Shown here: piece by piece, positions 33,967 to 43,438 of the stretch
How positions within the stretch are numbered: the first letter of the stretch is position 1
Layout: each line of letters begins with the position of its first letter
Origin: VAZQ01 sp963771845
GTDB taxonomy: Bacteria; Pseudomonadota; Alphaproteobacteria; Rhizobiales; Xanthobacteraceae
DNA: 64,000 nt
Assembly: GCA_963771845.1 (NCBI GenBank)
Contig: CAVYVC010000016.1
Location: 1-64,000, forward strand
Reading direction: 5' to 3'
Translations under genes and position numbers: made by a program
The notes under the pieces: generated by a model
What the model was told of the DNA's origin: nothing
Database searches by the model: none
What the model saw: only the letters and a program-made list of their open reading frames with translations

Positions 33967-34689
33967 TTACCGACGACTTTGCCGATGTTCGCCGAAATAC
34001 ACGCGTTCGGCTTCGTTTCTTTCTATTGCTTCGTGCATCGAGCCCGACCAAGCGAGCCGGCCGGCGCTGAGCATGCAGCATCGCTCGCCGAGCGCGCGCG
34101 CGATCTCCATGTTTTGCTCGACAAGCACAATCGCGACGCCGCTGTGCCGAATGCGTGCGATGGTGGCAATCAGCGTGCGCGTGATGCCTGAGGCGAGCCC
34201 CGCGGAGGGCTCGTCCAGCAGCAGCAGCTTCGGGTTCGTCACCAAGGCACGCGCGATGGCCAGCATCTGCTGTTCGCCGCCCGAGAGCGATCCCGCCGTC
34301 TGCCGGCGGCGTTCCTGCAACACCGGAAACAGCTCGTACACGGTCGGCAGTGGCGTCGGTTGGCGGCCGGCTGCCGCCGTGGCCGCGGCAACCAAAGTCT
34401 CTTCCACCGAAAAGGCCGGAAACAGTTCCCGCCATTGGGGCACCAAGGCAAGGCCGCTGCGCGCGATGGCGCTTGCGCTCAAGCGCGAAATGTCCGTGTC
34501 GAGAAACTCCACCGTGCCCCGGCGCTTCGGAAGAAGTCCCGCGATGGCTTCCACCGCGGACGTTTTGCCGGCGCCATTCGGACCCAGCAGGACCAGCGTC
34601 TCTCCGCGCTCGACTGAAAAGCTCAGATCGCTGACCGCGACCACCGGTCCATAGGTCACCGTCAGGTCCGTGACCCGCAACGCGATCAT
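33967..34689 (-). CDS. livF: Branched-chain amino acid-type ABC transporter ATPase, LivF type
   Basis: A 240-residue ATPase. Walker A is GPNGAGKT, the signature is LSGGEQQMLAIARAL, Walker B is LLLLDEPSAGLA, and the H-loop is in VLVEQNME. The family imports branched-chain amino acids, amides or aromatic acids. Its ATG overlaps the livMG stop by 4 bp (ATGA). Unlike the fused upstream partner, this subunit is a separate protein. Confidence 0.92.
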   Translation of the reverse strand: MIALRVTDLTVTYGPVVAVSDLSFSVERGETLVLLGPNGAGKTSAVEAIAGLLPKRRGTVEFLDTDISRLSASAIARSGLALVPQWRELFPAFSVEETLVAAATAAAGRQPTPLPTVYELFPVLQERRRQTAGSLSGGEQQMLAIARALVTNPKLLLLDEPSAGLASGITRTLIATIARIRHSGVAIVLVEQNMEIARALGERCCMLSAGRLAWSGSMHEAIERNEAERVYFGEHRQSRR

Positions 34690-36488
34690 GCGGTTACCTG
34701 CTCGCCGAAATACAATTGTCGCACGATGGGGAGCGAGATCACCTCCGCCGGGCTCCCTTCCGCAACGATGCGTCCTGCGCCCATGACCGAAAGGCTTCGG
34801 CAGAGCTTTGCCACGAACGGGATATTGTGCTCGACGACGAGGAGCGCGATGTTGCGCTCGGCATTGATGCGGATGAGGAGATCACGCAGTTCTGCGGTCT
34901 CGGACTCGGCAACTCCGGAAACCGGCTCGTCCAGCAAAATGAGGCGCGGCTGGGAGACGATGGCGCGCGCGATCTCAAGGCGGCGCTGCTCGCCGAGCGA
35001 CAGTGATCCGGCGCGCGAAGAGCCATGGTCGGCAAGGCCCACCGCCTCAAGCGCGACGAAGGCTCGATGCTTTGCGTCCTGGGTCGCCGCGCCGCCGACA
35101 AAATGATCGAGGCTCGCGGCCATGGCATGAATGACCGGGTTGCGTCCGAGCCCAATGATCACGTTGTCGAGGCAGGAGAGCTGGCCGAATATCGCGACGT
35201 TCTGAAACGTGCGGGTGATACCGAGCCCGATGCGATCGCGCGGGCGCAGTTCGAGCAGTGATGTGCCGGCGAAGGCGACGCGGCCGCCATCGGCCGCGAG
35301 AAAACCCGATATGATATTGAACAGCGAGGTCTTGCCGGCGCCATTGGGGCCGATCAGCCCGTGAATTCCGCCCATGGGAACGCTTAGGCTCGCGTCATTG
35401 ACCGCGTGCAGCGCCTCGAAATGCTTGTCGACCGCTTCGATAACCAGCAATTCCTCGGCGCGCTGACCTGTTTCGAAAGAAACTGCCGCGCAAGCAGGCA
35501 GTGCTGACGCCGCCGCCGATGCGCGTGTCGGATGCTGTTTGAATCGGGAAGTGGCGCGGCGTATGAGTTCCGTCAAGCCGCCCGGAAAAAACATGACGAC
35601 GAAGATCACCAGCGCCGCGAAGAATAGCTGCTGGTAGTCGGCGACTGGCCGCAGCAGCTCCGGCAGAATGCGCAATCCGCCACCGCCAAGCAGGCCGCCC
35701 CAGACCGAGTGCATGCCGCCGATGATCGGGTAGGCCAGCATGAATACCGACTCCAGCACGCCAAAGCTGTCGGGATCGAGAATGCGCACCCGCGGAGCGA
35801 GCAACGCACCGGCAAACGCTATCGCGACCGAGCTCACGACAAACGCCGCGGTCAAGTAACCGCGGACGCTGACACCAAACGCCTCCGCCGCGATCTCATT
35901 GCCGGCGACGGCCTGCAAGTTCTTGCCGAAGGGCCCGCGCACCAGGATGGTGACGGCAAGCGTCATTACAGCCGACGTCGTGCCGATGAGGATCAGAAAG
36001 GCGCGGTCGCTTGCGATCGCAAGGCCGAAGATCTCCGGCGGCGGCACGTGAATGCCCTCGGCGCCTCCGGTAAGCCACGTCGCTTCACGAATGAGAATGA
36101 TAGCGACGCTTTGAAAGACCAGCGTCACCATGGCAAGGTTGTGGCCGCGGAAACGCATGCCCGGAAAGGCGATGATCCAGCCGGCCACGCCGCCGGCCAA
36201 GATTGCAAGCACCAGCGTGACGAGATAAGGTATGTGCAGATTGGCGGCGGCGAGGGTGGATGCATAGCCACCAATGGCCATGATCGAGCCGGACGCGAGC
36301 GTGATGCAGCGAGCGAGCCCCACCAGCACCACGAGCGCAATGCCAACCACCATCGATATGGTTGCAACCGCGATAACGTATTGCGGATAGCTATCGAGCC
36401 CGAGGCCGACGGCTGTGCAGACGAGAACGAGCAAGGCCGGTCCGGTCGTTGTCAAATCCGGCCGCCGGCCGAGTCGCCGCTCAGACAC
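34686..36488 (-). CDS. Branched-chain amino acid-type ABC transporter permease-ATPase fusion (LivM-LivG)
   Basis: A 600-residue fusion. The N-terminal half is a LivM-type permease with eight or so membrane segments (for example VVGIALVVLVGLARCITLASG, LVTLVLAILAGGVAGWIIAF) ending near residue 310. A linker follows, then a LivG-type ATPase from about residue 340, with Walker A GPNGAGKT, signature LSLGEQRRLEIARAI and Walker B LILLDEPVSGVA. The start is a GTG at 36488 inside the livH gene (8 bp overlap). Fusions of these two subunits are known in rhizobia and it appears intact. Confidence 0.9.
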   Translation of the reverse strand: MSERRLGRRPDLTTTGPALLVLVCTAVGLGLDSYPQYVIAVATISMVVGIALVVLVGLARCITLASGSIMAIGGYASTLAAANLHIPYLVTLVLAILAGGVAGWIIAFPGMRFRGHNLAMVTLVFQSVAIILIREATWLTGGAEGIHVPPPEIFGLAIASDRAFLILIGTTSAVMTLAVTILVRGPFGKNLQAVAGNEIAAEAFGVSVRGYLTAAFVVSSVAIAFAGALLAPRVRILDPDSFGVLESVFMLAYPIIGGMHSVWGGLLGGGGLRILPELLRPVADYQQLFFAALVIFVVMFFPGGLTELIRRATSRFKQHPTRASAAASALPACAAVSFETGQRAEELLVIEAVDKHFEALHAVNDASLSVPMGGIHGLIGPNGAGKTSLFNIISGFLAADGGRVAFAGTSLLELRPRDRIGLGITRTFQNVAIFGQLSCLDNVIIGLGRNPVIHAMAASLDHFVGGAATQDAKHRAFVALEAVGLADHGSSRAGSLSLGEQRRLEIARAIVSQPRLILLDEPVSGVAESETAELRDLLIRINAERNIALLVVEHNIPFVAKLCRSLSVMGAGRIVAEGSPAEVISLPIVRQLYFGEQVTA

Positions 36489-37359
36489 TGCGGCCGGACC
36501 TTTCCGGAAACAATCCTTGCGGATGCCACATGAGCACCAGGAAGAGCAGCAGGAAGCTGATGCAGTTCTTCATGGCGCTCGACCCATAGGCCGCTGACAG
36601 GCTCTCGGCCATGCCGAGCAGGAGACCTCCGAGAACCGCGCCTCGCGGACTGTCGAATCCCCCGATCACGCCGGCGACAAATCCCGCCGTGATGATTGCG
36701 ATTGAAAGATCGACTGACACCCCGGTCACTGGCGCGATGAACACGCCGGTCAGTCCCGCGAGTACACCGCCGAGAAACCAGGCCAGCATGTACACGCCGT
36801 CGATGGAATATCCGCATAACTGCGCGCCGCGGATATTCGCCGCCATGGCACGCATCCCGCGGCCTAATCTCCCGTAGCGGAAGATCGCAATGCATGCCAA
36901 AGCCACCAGCAAAGCGCCCACGATGACCCACATCGTGTCCCTGGTGATCAACACGCCGGCAACAATGAAGGGCGGCGCCGCGAACAACGAAGGCACTGCG
37001 AGGAGCTCGGTGTTGTAGGTCAGGCGAAATCCTTCAGAGAGCGCGATGCCCAGAAACACCGTCGCAATAACGACGGTAAACATGTCCGCCTGCCGCAGCC
37101 GGCGCAAAATCAGGAACTCGATCGTAGCGGCGATCACCCCGATTGCGATCGGAATCATCAGATAGGCCGCCCAGTACGGCCATCCCCAGCTCACGACGAT
37201 CAGGAAGCTCCCGAACGCGCCGAGCATCGCAAAGGCACCGTGGGCGAAGTTGACGGTTTTCGTCGCCTTGTGCACAACGACGAGGCCCAGTGCCGTCAGC
37301 GCATAGAGCGCGCCGAATTTGATGCCCGCCAGAAGAACAAATCCCAGCTGGCTGAGCAT
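36481..37359 (-). CDS. livH: Branched-chain amino acid-type ABC transporter permease, LivH type
   Basis: A 292-residue permease with eight predicted membrane segments. The conserved LVVVHKATKTVNFAHGAFAMLGAF and the GGFDSPRGAVLGGLLLGMAESL blocks are typical of LivH. It lies 7 bp after the substrate-binding protein gene and overlaps the LivM-LivG fusion by 8 bp. Confidence 0.92.
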   Translation of the reverse strand: MLSQLGFVLLAGIKFGALYALTALGLVVVHKATKTVNFAHGAFAMLGAFGSFLIVVSWGWPYWAAYLMIPIAIGVIAATIEFLILRRLRQADMFTVVIATVFLGIALSEGFRLTYNTELLAVPSLFAAPPFIVAGVLITRDTMWVIVGALLVALACIAIFRYGRLGRGMRAMAANIRGAQLCGYSIDGVYMLAWFLGGVLAGLTGVFIAPVTGVSVDLSIAIITAGFVAGVIGGFDSPRGAVLGGLLLGMAESLSAAYGSSAMKNCISFLLLFLVLMWHPQGLFPERSGRSV

Positions 37360-37366
37360 GCGATGA

Positions 37367-38587
37367 TCAAGGTTTATCGATGACGCGATAAACTTGCCAT
37401 TGCCCGTCTTTCACGATCGCCGCACCGATCCGGTAGACGCCCTGGTGATCGGTCGGCGTGTAGCTTTCCGGAAAGGTGATATCGAGGCCGCCAAGCACCG
37501 TCGGCCCGGCATCTTTCAGGTTCGACCATGCGTCTATCAGATGATCGCGCGTCAACTGACAGTTCGTCGCTTTGATGGCTTCGGCGACGATGTAACCGGA
37601 TCCATAGCCGATCAAATCGTAGACGCTGGGACGCCCCTGCGGCGTCGAGCCGAGATGCTTTTTGAGGCGCGCCTCGAATTCGCGGGTAGCCGGCGTCTGG
37701 CCGGGAAATGCCGGCGCGTTGTAATAGCCACGGATACCGTCGGCATTGCCGAGTATCGGGATGATGGCAGTCGAGACTGCGGAGCCGTCAACCACCCAGC
37801 GCGCGTTGGCCATTCCCATTTCCCGCGCCTGTTTGATTGCGAATCCAGCCTCGGAAAAGCTTCCCAGAACGAGCACTGAATCGACGTTCTGGCGCTGCAA
37901 GGCGACCAGTTGCGAAGTGAAGTCGCGCGCGCCGATATCGAACTGCTCGACCGTGAAGTCCGCTCCCTTCTGTTTCAGAATATCTCGCGCCGCTTTCAAC
38001 GTGGCCTGCGGGAAAGCATAGGTGCCGGCCAGAATACCGAATTTCTTGGGCGTGTATCCATCATCGTAAAACATGCTGATAAGAGCGGCGGCCGAGACTT
38101 CGACCGGCACGACGGCGCCGTGGAAGACATTTTTTGCGAACGGATTACGGATAATCGGCGTCGAACCGTAGATATTGTATGTCGGGACACCGGCTTGGCG
38201 CACATAATCCGCTGCCGCGGCGGCACCCGTGCTGCCGGATGCCAGCACCAGGATGAAGACCTTGTCTTGCTCCACCAGCTTCTTCACCGCAGCGATGCTC
38301 TCGGCCGGCGAGGAGGCGTGCTCGAAACTGGGACGAAGCTTGCGGCCGCAAACGCCGCCGTTTGCGTTGATCTCGTCGAAGGCAACGCTCATGCTGTCGC
38401 GGCCGGGTGTCCCGATGAAGGCGAGCGGCCCGGTCAAAGCGCCGATTGCTCCAATTGAGATTTCAGATGGCGTCACTCCGATGTCCTGGGCGCGCGCAGT
38501 GGAGGAACAGGTGAGGGCGAGCAATCCGATCGCTGCGGCCATCGTCACGGACGAACGCGTGGAACCGAGAACATCAAGATTGCGCAT
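37367..38587 (-). CDS. Branched-chain amino acid-type ABC transporter substrate-binding protein
   Basis: A 406-residue periplasmic type I binding protein of the LivK/urea-amide group. A signal peptide ends near STARAQD. The mature protein starts IGVTPSEISIGAIGALTGPLAFIG, with KLVEQDKVFILVLASGSTGAAAAADYVR and YGSTPIIRNPFAKNVFHG. The substrate is not certain: members bind branched amino acids, amides, aromatics or short peptides. The ATG at 38587 has GGAG upstream. It is the first gene of the transporter operon, and its downstream partners (LLM flavoproteins, PLP enzyme, peptidase) suggest an uptake-and-degradation unit. Confidence 0.9.
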   Translation of the reverse strand: MRNLDVLGSTRSSVTMAAAIGLLALTCSSTARAQDIGVTPSEISIGAIGALTGPLAFIGTPGRDSMSVAFDEINANGGVCGRKLRPSFEHASSPAESIAAVKKLVEQDKVFILVLASGSTGAAAAADYVRQAGVPTYNIYGSTPIIRNPFAKNVFHGAVVPVEVSAAALISMFYDDGYTPKKFGILAGTYAFPQATLKAARDILKQKGADFTVEQFDIGARDFTSQLVALQRQNVDSVLVLGSFSEAGFAIKQAREMGMANARWVVDGSAVSTAIIPILGNADGIRGYYNAPAFPGQTPATREFEARLKKHLGSTPQGRPSVYDLIGYGSGYIVAEAIKATNCQLTRDHLIDAWSNLKDAGPTVLGGLDITFPESYTPTDHQGVYRIGAAIVKDGQWQVYRVIDKP

Positions 38588-38734
38588 GAAGGCATTCTCC
38601 GCGTTGCTCGTCTGTGCTGCACGGCAGGGCGCCGAGCCCATCACCAAGTGGTATCAGGCGGCCATTTTTGACGGATAACACAAGCGACCAACGCCGCCAA
38701 TGATGGCGGACCGCAGAAAATCAATTGCGCGGAA

Positions 38735-38810
38735 TGGCGCGCCCTACGGGACTCGAACCCGTGTTACCGCCGTGAAAGGGCGATGTCCTGGACCGCTAGA
38801 CGAAGGGCGC
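38735..38810 (-). tRNA. tRNA-Glu (TTC)
   Basis: On the minus strand the acceptor GCGCCCT pairs with AGGGCGC, followed by discriminator G and an encoded CCA. The D-arm (CGTCTAGCGGTCCAGGAC), the anticodon loop around TTC in CCCTTTCACGG, and the T-arm GGGTTCGAGTCCC are all present. The anticodon TTC indicates glutamate. Intact 76-base gene. Confidence 0.95.
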
Positions 38811-38922
38811 TTGGAATGCGGCGAGATATAGTGGCCTTTGCAAGCGCCGGCAAGGAAATGCCGGGATGGCACCCATCCTGCCGGATCGATTCCCTGACCT
38901 GATCACAACCGGTCCGTCGCAA

Positions 38923-39378
38923 TCACCATTTCCCCGTATTCGGCATGGACTTCCATGGCTCTTTCGGCGGCAACGGATCGCCTTTCTGCAGCAGCTCAAT
39001 GGAGTGCTTGTCGGGCGAGCGCACGAACGCCATGACACCGTCTCTTGGCGGCCGGTTGATGGTGACCCCCGCCTTCATCAGCCTCTCGCAGGTGGCGTAG
39101 ATGTCGTCGACCTCGTAGGCGAGGTGGCCGAAATAGCGCGCCTCGCCGTAATCCTCGGTATCCCAGTTGTACGTAAGCTCGACCAGCGGCGCATCGCGTC
39201 CGGTGCGTTTACTCTCCGTCACCCGGCCTTCGTCATCGGAGGCGGCGAGGAACACCAGCGTATAGCGGTTCTTCTCGTCCACGCGCCGGCGCTCCTCCTT
39301 GAGCCCGAGCTTGTCGCAGAAGAAGTCGAGCGCGGAATCAAGGTTGCGCACGCGCAACATGGTATGCAGATATTTCAT
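38923..39378 (-). CDS. Glyoxalase-family (VOC) protein, lactoylglutathione lyase-like
   Basis: A 151-residue vicinal-oxygen-chelate protein. The start is MKYLHTMLRVRNLDSALDFFCDKLGL and the metal-binding or substrate residues are in VELTYNWDTE and GHLAYEVDDIYATCERL. The C-terminal FVRSPDKHSIELLQKG completes the fold. It resembles glyoxalase I, which makes S-lactoylglutathione, but the family is broad. I chose the ATG at 39378 with AGAGGT upstream; earlier starts add unrelated residues. Confidence 0.85.
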   Translation of the reverse strand: MKYLHTMLRVRNLDSALDFFCDKLGLKEERRRVDEKNRYTLVFLAASDDEGRVTESKRTGRDAPLVELTYNWDTEDYGEARYFGHLAYEVDDIYATCERLMKAGVTINRPPRDGVMAFVRSPDKHSIELLQKGDPLPPKEPWKSMPNTGKW

Positions 39379-39431
39379 GGTGTGACCTCTTTGCACCGTT
39401 TGGCGAGAAAATGGAGGAGGAGAGAGCATAC

Positions 39432-40196
39432 ATGATCGCGCAAGACCTGGAGAGTGCCATTGACGAACTCGTTCGGCTCCTCGAATCGGCGCGGGTGATC
39501 GCGCCTTTCACCGGTGCCGGCATTTCCACCGAGTGCGGCATTCCCGACTTTCGCTCTCCGGGTGGGCTTTGGACCAAGAACAAGCCGATTGCGTTCGAGG
39601 ACTTCCTTGCCAGCCGGGAGATGCGCGACGAAGCGTGGCGAAGGCGCTTCGCAATGGATGCACAGTTTTCCGCCGCGCAGCCGGGCCGCGGTCACCTTGC
39701 GCTGGCAAGCCTTTATCGCGCAGGGAAAGCCCCCGCCGTAATCACGCAGAACATCGACAATCTGCATCAAAGTTCGGGAATCGCCGCGGATCACGTCATA
39801 GAGTTGCATGGCAACAACAGTTATGCCCTCTGCCTCGACTGTGGGAAGCGTTACGAGCTCGATTGGGTGCGCGAGCGGTTCAGCGAGGCAGGCGAACGCG
39901 CGCCCGATTGTCCGCACTGTCGTGGATACATCAAGACCGCAACGATATCGTTCGGGCAAGCGATGCCTGAGCGGGAGATGCGCCGCGCTGAACAGCTCAC
40001 GCTTGACTGTGATCTTTTTCTCGCAGTTGGCTCTTCCCTGGTCGTATGGCCGGCCGCCGGTTTTCCTTTGATGGCGAAAAGAAACGGCGCCCGGCTCGTG
40101 ATTATCAATCGCGAGCCTACCGAGTTCGATGAATTGGCTGATCTCGTGGTGCGCGATGACATCGGTAGCGTGCTCACGCCGTTTATCGCGCATTGA
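39432..40196 (+). CDS. cobB: Sir2 family NAD-dependent protein deacylase
   Basis: A 254-residue sirtuin. The NAD-binding block TGAGISTECGIPDFRS starts near residue 27. The catalytic His is in VIELHGNN. Two zinc-binding pairs are visible (CLDCGKRY and CPHCRGY). It removes acyl groups from lysines. A GGAGGAG is just before the ATG at 39432; an ATG at 39411 is also in frame. It is divergent from the glyoxalase gene. Confidence 0.93.
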   Translation: MIAQDLESAIDELVRLLESARVIAPFTGAGISTECGIPDFRSPGGLWTKNKPIAFEDFLASREMRDEAWRRRFAMDAQFSAAQPGRGHLALASLYRAGKAPAVITQNIDNLHQSSGIAADHVIELHGNNSYALCLDCGKRYELDWVRERFSEAGERAPDCPHCRGYIKTATISFGQAMPEREMRRAEQLTLDCDLFLAVGSSLVVWPAAGFPLMAKRNGARLVIINREPTEFDELADLVVRDDIGSVLTPFIAH

Positions 40197-40353
40197 TTCG
40201 CAGCCCCGAGAAAATTGTACACAGGCGTCCACCTGTTTACATCGTGTAATGCATTTTTACCTTGGCCGTGCGCTGCGTGATGCTATCTTCGCACGAGCAA
40301 GATTCGAAGCGCACGCAAGATGCGCCACGGCGAAGCGGCGGCGTTGGGGCGTT

Positions 40354-40956
40354 ATGACCTCGGACGGATTACCGAAGGGGCCGGGCAGCGGTTTAGGGGT
40401 CGACCGCGGCGCGGGGGGCGAGCTAGGCGAAGAGGCCGCGAGCGTCATCGAGCTCAGCGGCAGCATCAAGTGGTTCGACGTCTCCAAAGGCTACGGCTTT
40501 ATCATCCCCGATAATGGAATGCCGGACGTGCTCCTGCACGTCACGGTTCTTCGGCGCGACGGCTACCAGGTCGCTTATGAGGGCGCGCGCGTCGTCGTCG
40601 AGGTGTTGCAGCGCCCGCGTGGGCTGCAGGCCTTTCGGATTCTGTCCATGGACGACTCGGCTGCGGTGCATCCGGCGCAGATGCCGCCGCCACGCACCCA
40701 TGTCACCGTCACGCCGACCGGCGGATTCGAGCGGGCCCAGGTCAAATGGTTCAACCGGCTGCGCGGCTTCGGCTTTCTCACCCGTGGTGAGGGTACGCCC
40801 GACATATTCGTGCACATGGAGACGTTGCGCCGCTTCGGCCTCACCGAGTTGCGACCGGGTCAATTCGTGATGGTACGCTTTGGCCCGGGACCGAAGGGTC
40901 TGATGGCGGCCGAGGTACGGCCCGAAGGGGCGCCAACAGGTCCAGCCTCCCACTAA
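40354..40956 (+). CDS. Two-domain cold-shock protein
   Basis: A 200-residue protein with two cold-shock (CSD) domains. The first has SGSIKWFDVSKGYGFIIP and the second has RAQVKWFNRLRGFGFLTRG, both with RNP-like motifs for single-stranded RNA or DNA binding. The N-terminal 30 residues are Gly/Ala rich. Such double CSD proteins are typical of Hyphomicrobiales. I chose the ATG at 40354, as the reading frame upstream is unrelated. Confidence 0.9.
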   Translation: MTSDGLPKGPGSGLGVDRGAGGELGEEAASVIELSGSIKWFDVSKGYGFIIPDNGMPDVLLHVTVLRRDGYQVAYEGARVVVEVLQRPRGLQAFRILSMDDSAAVHPAQMPPPRTHVTVTPTGGFERAQVKWFNRLRGFGFLTRGEGTPDIFVHMETLRRFGLTELRPGQFVMVRFGPGPKGLMAAEVRPEGAPTGPASH

Positions 40957-40957
40957 A

Positions 40958-41070
40958 GCGCCGTCATTGCGGGGCGCCAGCCGAACTCTCGGGGTTTACC
41001 CGAGATTGGCAACTCCAAGCCGACCTTGGAAGCAGCGAACCCGCAATCCATAACCGCGGCTGGGTTATGG
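40958..41070. repeat. Palindromic repeat, CCGTCATTGCGG type, second copy
   Basis: Contains ccgtcattgcggggc and, after two small hairpins (ctcggggtttacccgag, then a tccaag/cttgga stem), the aatccataaccgcgg segment. The same end segments occur at 16270-16345. It lies between the two-domain cold-shock gene and the DUF192 gene. A frame running through it into the DUF192 gene adds only repeat-encoded residues. Confidence 0.6.
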
Positions 41071-41133
41071 GTCTGGGTTTGCGTCGGTTCGGGTCGGTTC
41101 GCTATTTTGGCCTCTTCCTTCGAGGCCTCACTG

Positions 41134-41598
41134 ATGCGCTCCCTGCAACTGGCTCTCCATACCTTCTCCTTGGTCGCCCTGGTCGTGCTCGCGCTACCCG
41201 TTCGCGCGGTGGCCGTCGATCTTGAGCCGCTGGAAATCGTCAGCAAGTCGGGAGTGCATACCTTCGCGGCCGAAATGGCGATCACGCCCGAGCAGCAAAT
41301 GCGGGGCTTGATGTTTCGCCGGGCGTTGCCTGAAGGACAGGGGATGCTGTTCGACTTCGGGCAGGAGCAGCCGACAAGCTTCTGGATGAAGAATACTTAC
41401 ATCTCCCTCGACATGATCTTCATTCGCGCGGACGGAAGGATCTTGCGCATTGCCGAAAACACGGTGCCGCTTTCCGAGGCTCTCGTGCCGTCGGGGGGGC
41501 CGGTGCGCGCGGTGCTCGAAGTGATTGCGGGTACTGCCAAGAAATTCGGGATCGCACCGGGCGACCGGGTGGCACATCCGATTTTCGGCCCTCACTAG
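41134..41598 (+). CDS. DUF192 family secreted protein
   Basis: A 154-residue protein with an N-terminal signal sequence (SLQLALHTFSLVALVVLALPVRAVA). The rest is a DUF192 domain with EMAITPEQQMRGLMFRR, MLFDFGQEQPTSFWMKNTYISLDMIFI and a C-terminal PGDRVAHPIFG block. The molecular function of the family is not established. I chose the ATG at 41134 since the signal peptide begins there; the longer frame reads through a dispersed repeat. Confidence 0.85.
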   Translation: MRSLQLALHTFSLVALVVLALPVRAVAVDLEPLEIVSKSGVHTFAAEMAITPEQQMRGLMFRRALPEGQGMLFDFGQEQPTSFWMKNTYISLDMIFIRADGRILRIAENTVPLSEALVPSGGPVRAVLEVIAGTAKKFGIAPGDRVAHPIFGPH

Positions 41599-41673
41599 GA
41601 TTGCCAAATGGGCGCCGGCGCAGGCTTGCTGGCGAAAACCGGAGCGTGTATCGAGAGCCGCGCGGATGGCGCC

Positions 41674-41750
41674 CGGGGCATAGCGCAGCCTGGTAGCGCG
41701 GGAGTTTTGGGTACTCCAGGTCGCAGGTTCAAATCCTGCTGCCCCGACCA
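41674..41750 (+). tRNA. tRNA-Pro (TGG)
   Basis: The acceptor CGGGGCA pairs with TGCCCCG, followed by discriminator A and CCA. The anticodon loop is TTTTGGGTA with anticodon TGG (proline) on a GGAG/CTCC stem, and the T-loop is GGTTCAAATCC. Complete 77-base gene including CCA. Confidence 0.95.
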
Positions 41751-41780
41751 CCGGGTCTTTAGGCCACAACGAGCGAGTTC

Positions 41781-42086
41781 ATGATTGCCCGCATCTATAG
41801 GCCCGCCAAGACGGCCATGCAGTCTGGCACCGCGCGGACGAAAGAGTGGGTTCTGGATTACGAGCCTGAGACGCCGCGCGAGATTGAGCCTCTGATGGGG
41901 TGGACCGCGTCGGGCGACATGCGCCAGCAGATCCGGCTGCAGTTCGATACGGCCGAAGAAGCCGTCGCCTATTGCGAGCGTCACGGCATTGTGTATCAGC
42001 TTTTCCGTCCCACGCCTGCAGCGCGCCGGATCATCTCTTACGCCGACAATTTTTCCTTCAGCCGCCGCGATCCCTGGACGCACTGA
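41781..42086 (+). CDS. Complex I NDUFA4-type accessory subunit (ETC_C1 family)
   Basis: A 101-residue protein of the alphaproteobacterial and mitochondrial complex I 18 kDa (NDUFS4-like) accessory family. The start MIARIYRPAKTAMQSGTA, the central GWTASGDMRQQIRLQFDT and the C-terminal YADNFSFSRRDPWTH are typical. It helps stabilise NADH dehydrogenase. The tail overlaps the convergent POT gene's end by about 29 bp. Confidence 0.9.
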   Translation: MIARIYRPAKTAMQSGTARTKEWVLDYEPETPREIEPLMGWTASGDMRQQIRLQFDTAEEAVAYCERHGIVYQLFRPTPAARRIISYADNFSFSRRDPWTH

Positions 42087-43438
42087 GGCCTGCCGACCGC
42101 TGAAGCCAGAGCGCGGCGCTTGCCAATGCGGCAATACCTGCGATCAGCAGGAAAAAGCTCGTGTGGGTGAGGCGCGTCCAGTAGCCGCCGAGAAATCCCC
42201 CAAAAATGTCGGCGGGAAGCGTTGCGGCAAACCACAGACCCATGGACATCGAGAGCACCTTCGCCGGAGCAGTCTTTGAAATGAATGCAAGCCCGACCGG
42301 CGCCAGATGTAACTCGCCGAGCGTTGCCACCATGAAATAGCCCACGAGCCACAGTGGACTCGCTTTGCCAGCATTGCTCCAGGCAGCCGCTGCCATGGTC
42401 AGGTTGGCAACGCCAAGACAAGCGGCTCCGAACGCCATTTTTCGAACGGGCGAGGGCTCGTGCGCGCCTTGGCGTGCCCACACGCGCACAATGAGCGGCG
42501 TGAACACGAAAATGAACAGTGGATTGAGGGCGAGAAACCAGGGCGAGGGGATCTCGCCCCGCCAGACTCGCAGGTCAATGGCCCGATCGGTGAAGTCCTC
42601 CGCCCAAAGCAGGATCGTGTTGCCCTGCTGGTCATAGGCGGCCCAGAAAAGCGTTACCGTTGCGCAGGCCAAGATGATGACGCGCACGGAGCGACGCTCG
42701 GCTGGGCTGAGCGGAACGACCGCTCCCTGTCTCGCGCTTCGCGGTTGCGCAGGGTCGGATGGCAGCAATCCGGTGCCTGCAACGTAGATCGCGAGGCTCA
42801 CAAGCATTCCAATACCGGCCGCAGCGAATCCGAAATGCCAGCCGTACGCAACCGCCAGCGCGCCGCAGAGGAGCGGCGCAAAAAACGCACCGATATTGAT
42901 GCCGACATAGAAAATCGAGTAGCCGCGGTCGCGCCGGTGATCGCTGGACGCATAGAGAGCACCGACCTGGCTCGAAATATTCGGCTTGAACGCTCCGATG
43001 CCGAGAACCAAGAACAACAGCGCCACCAGGAACAGCGTCTCGAAGGCCATCATGAAATGGCCGATTGCCATCAGAAGCACCACCAAGGAGAACGGTTCGC
43101 CGTTCTCCCAGCAGCCGGTCAGCGATGAGCCCGCCCAGGATCGGCCCGCAATAGGCTAGCCCGGTGTAGAACCCGAATATCTGCGAGGCGAGCGGCTGGA
43201 TCTCGAGTGGTCCGAACACAAACTCGAGCGCGGCGCGCACGGCGCCAAAGCCCAGCACCGTTTCGACCCGCCCCGGCTGGAGCAGATACTTGATCATATA
43301 GAGAACAACCAGTGCGGCGTTGCCGAAATAGGAGAATCGCTCCCAGGTCTCCGTTGCGAAGAGGACGGCAAGGCCGCGGGGATGTCCAAGAAAGTCGCCG
43401 CCGGTTGAGCCGGCCGACACGGAAAGCTTTCTGATCAC
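42058..43438 (-). pseudogene. POT/PTR2 family proton-dependent transporter, single-base frameshift
   Basis: A 12-helix oligopeptide-type major facilitator of about 460 residues. The N-terminal frame has LFATETWERFSYFG and the POT motif in GPILGGLIADRLLG. Near 43075-43090 the frame shifts by one base and continues as LLMAIGHFMMAFETLF, with ALGIGAFKPNISSQVG-type sequence and the C-terminal helices intact. POT proteins take up di- and tripeptides. Its ATG overlaps the end of the OpgH-FkbM gene by four bases. The shift may be an assembly indel. Confidence 0.85.
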
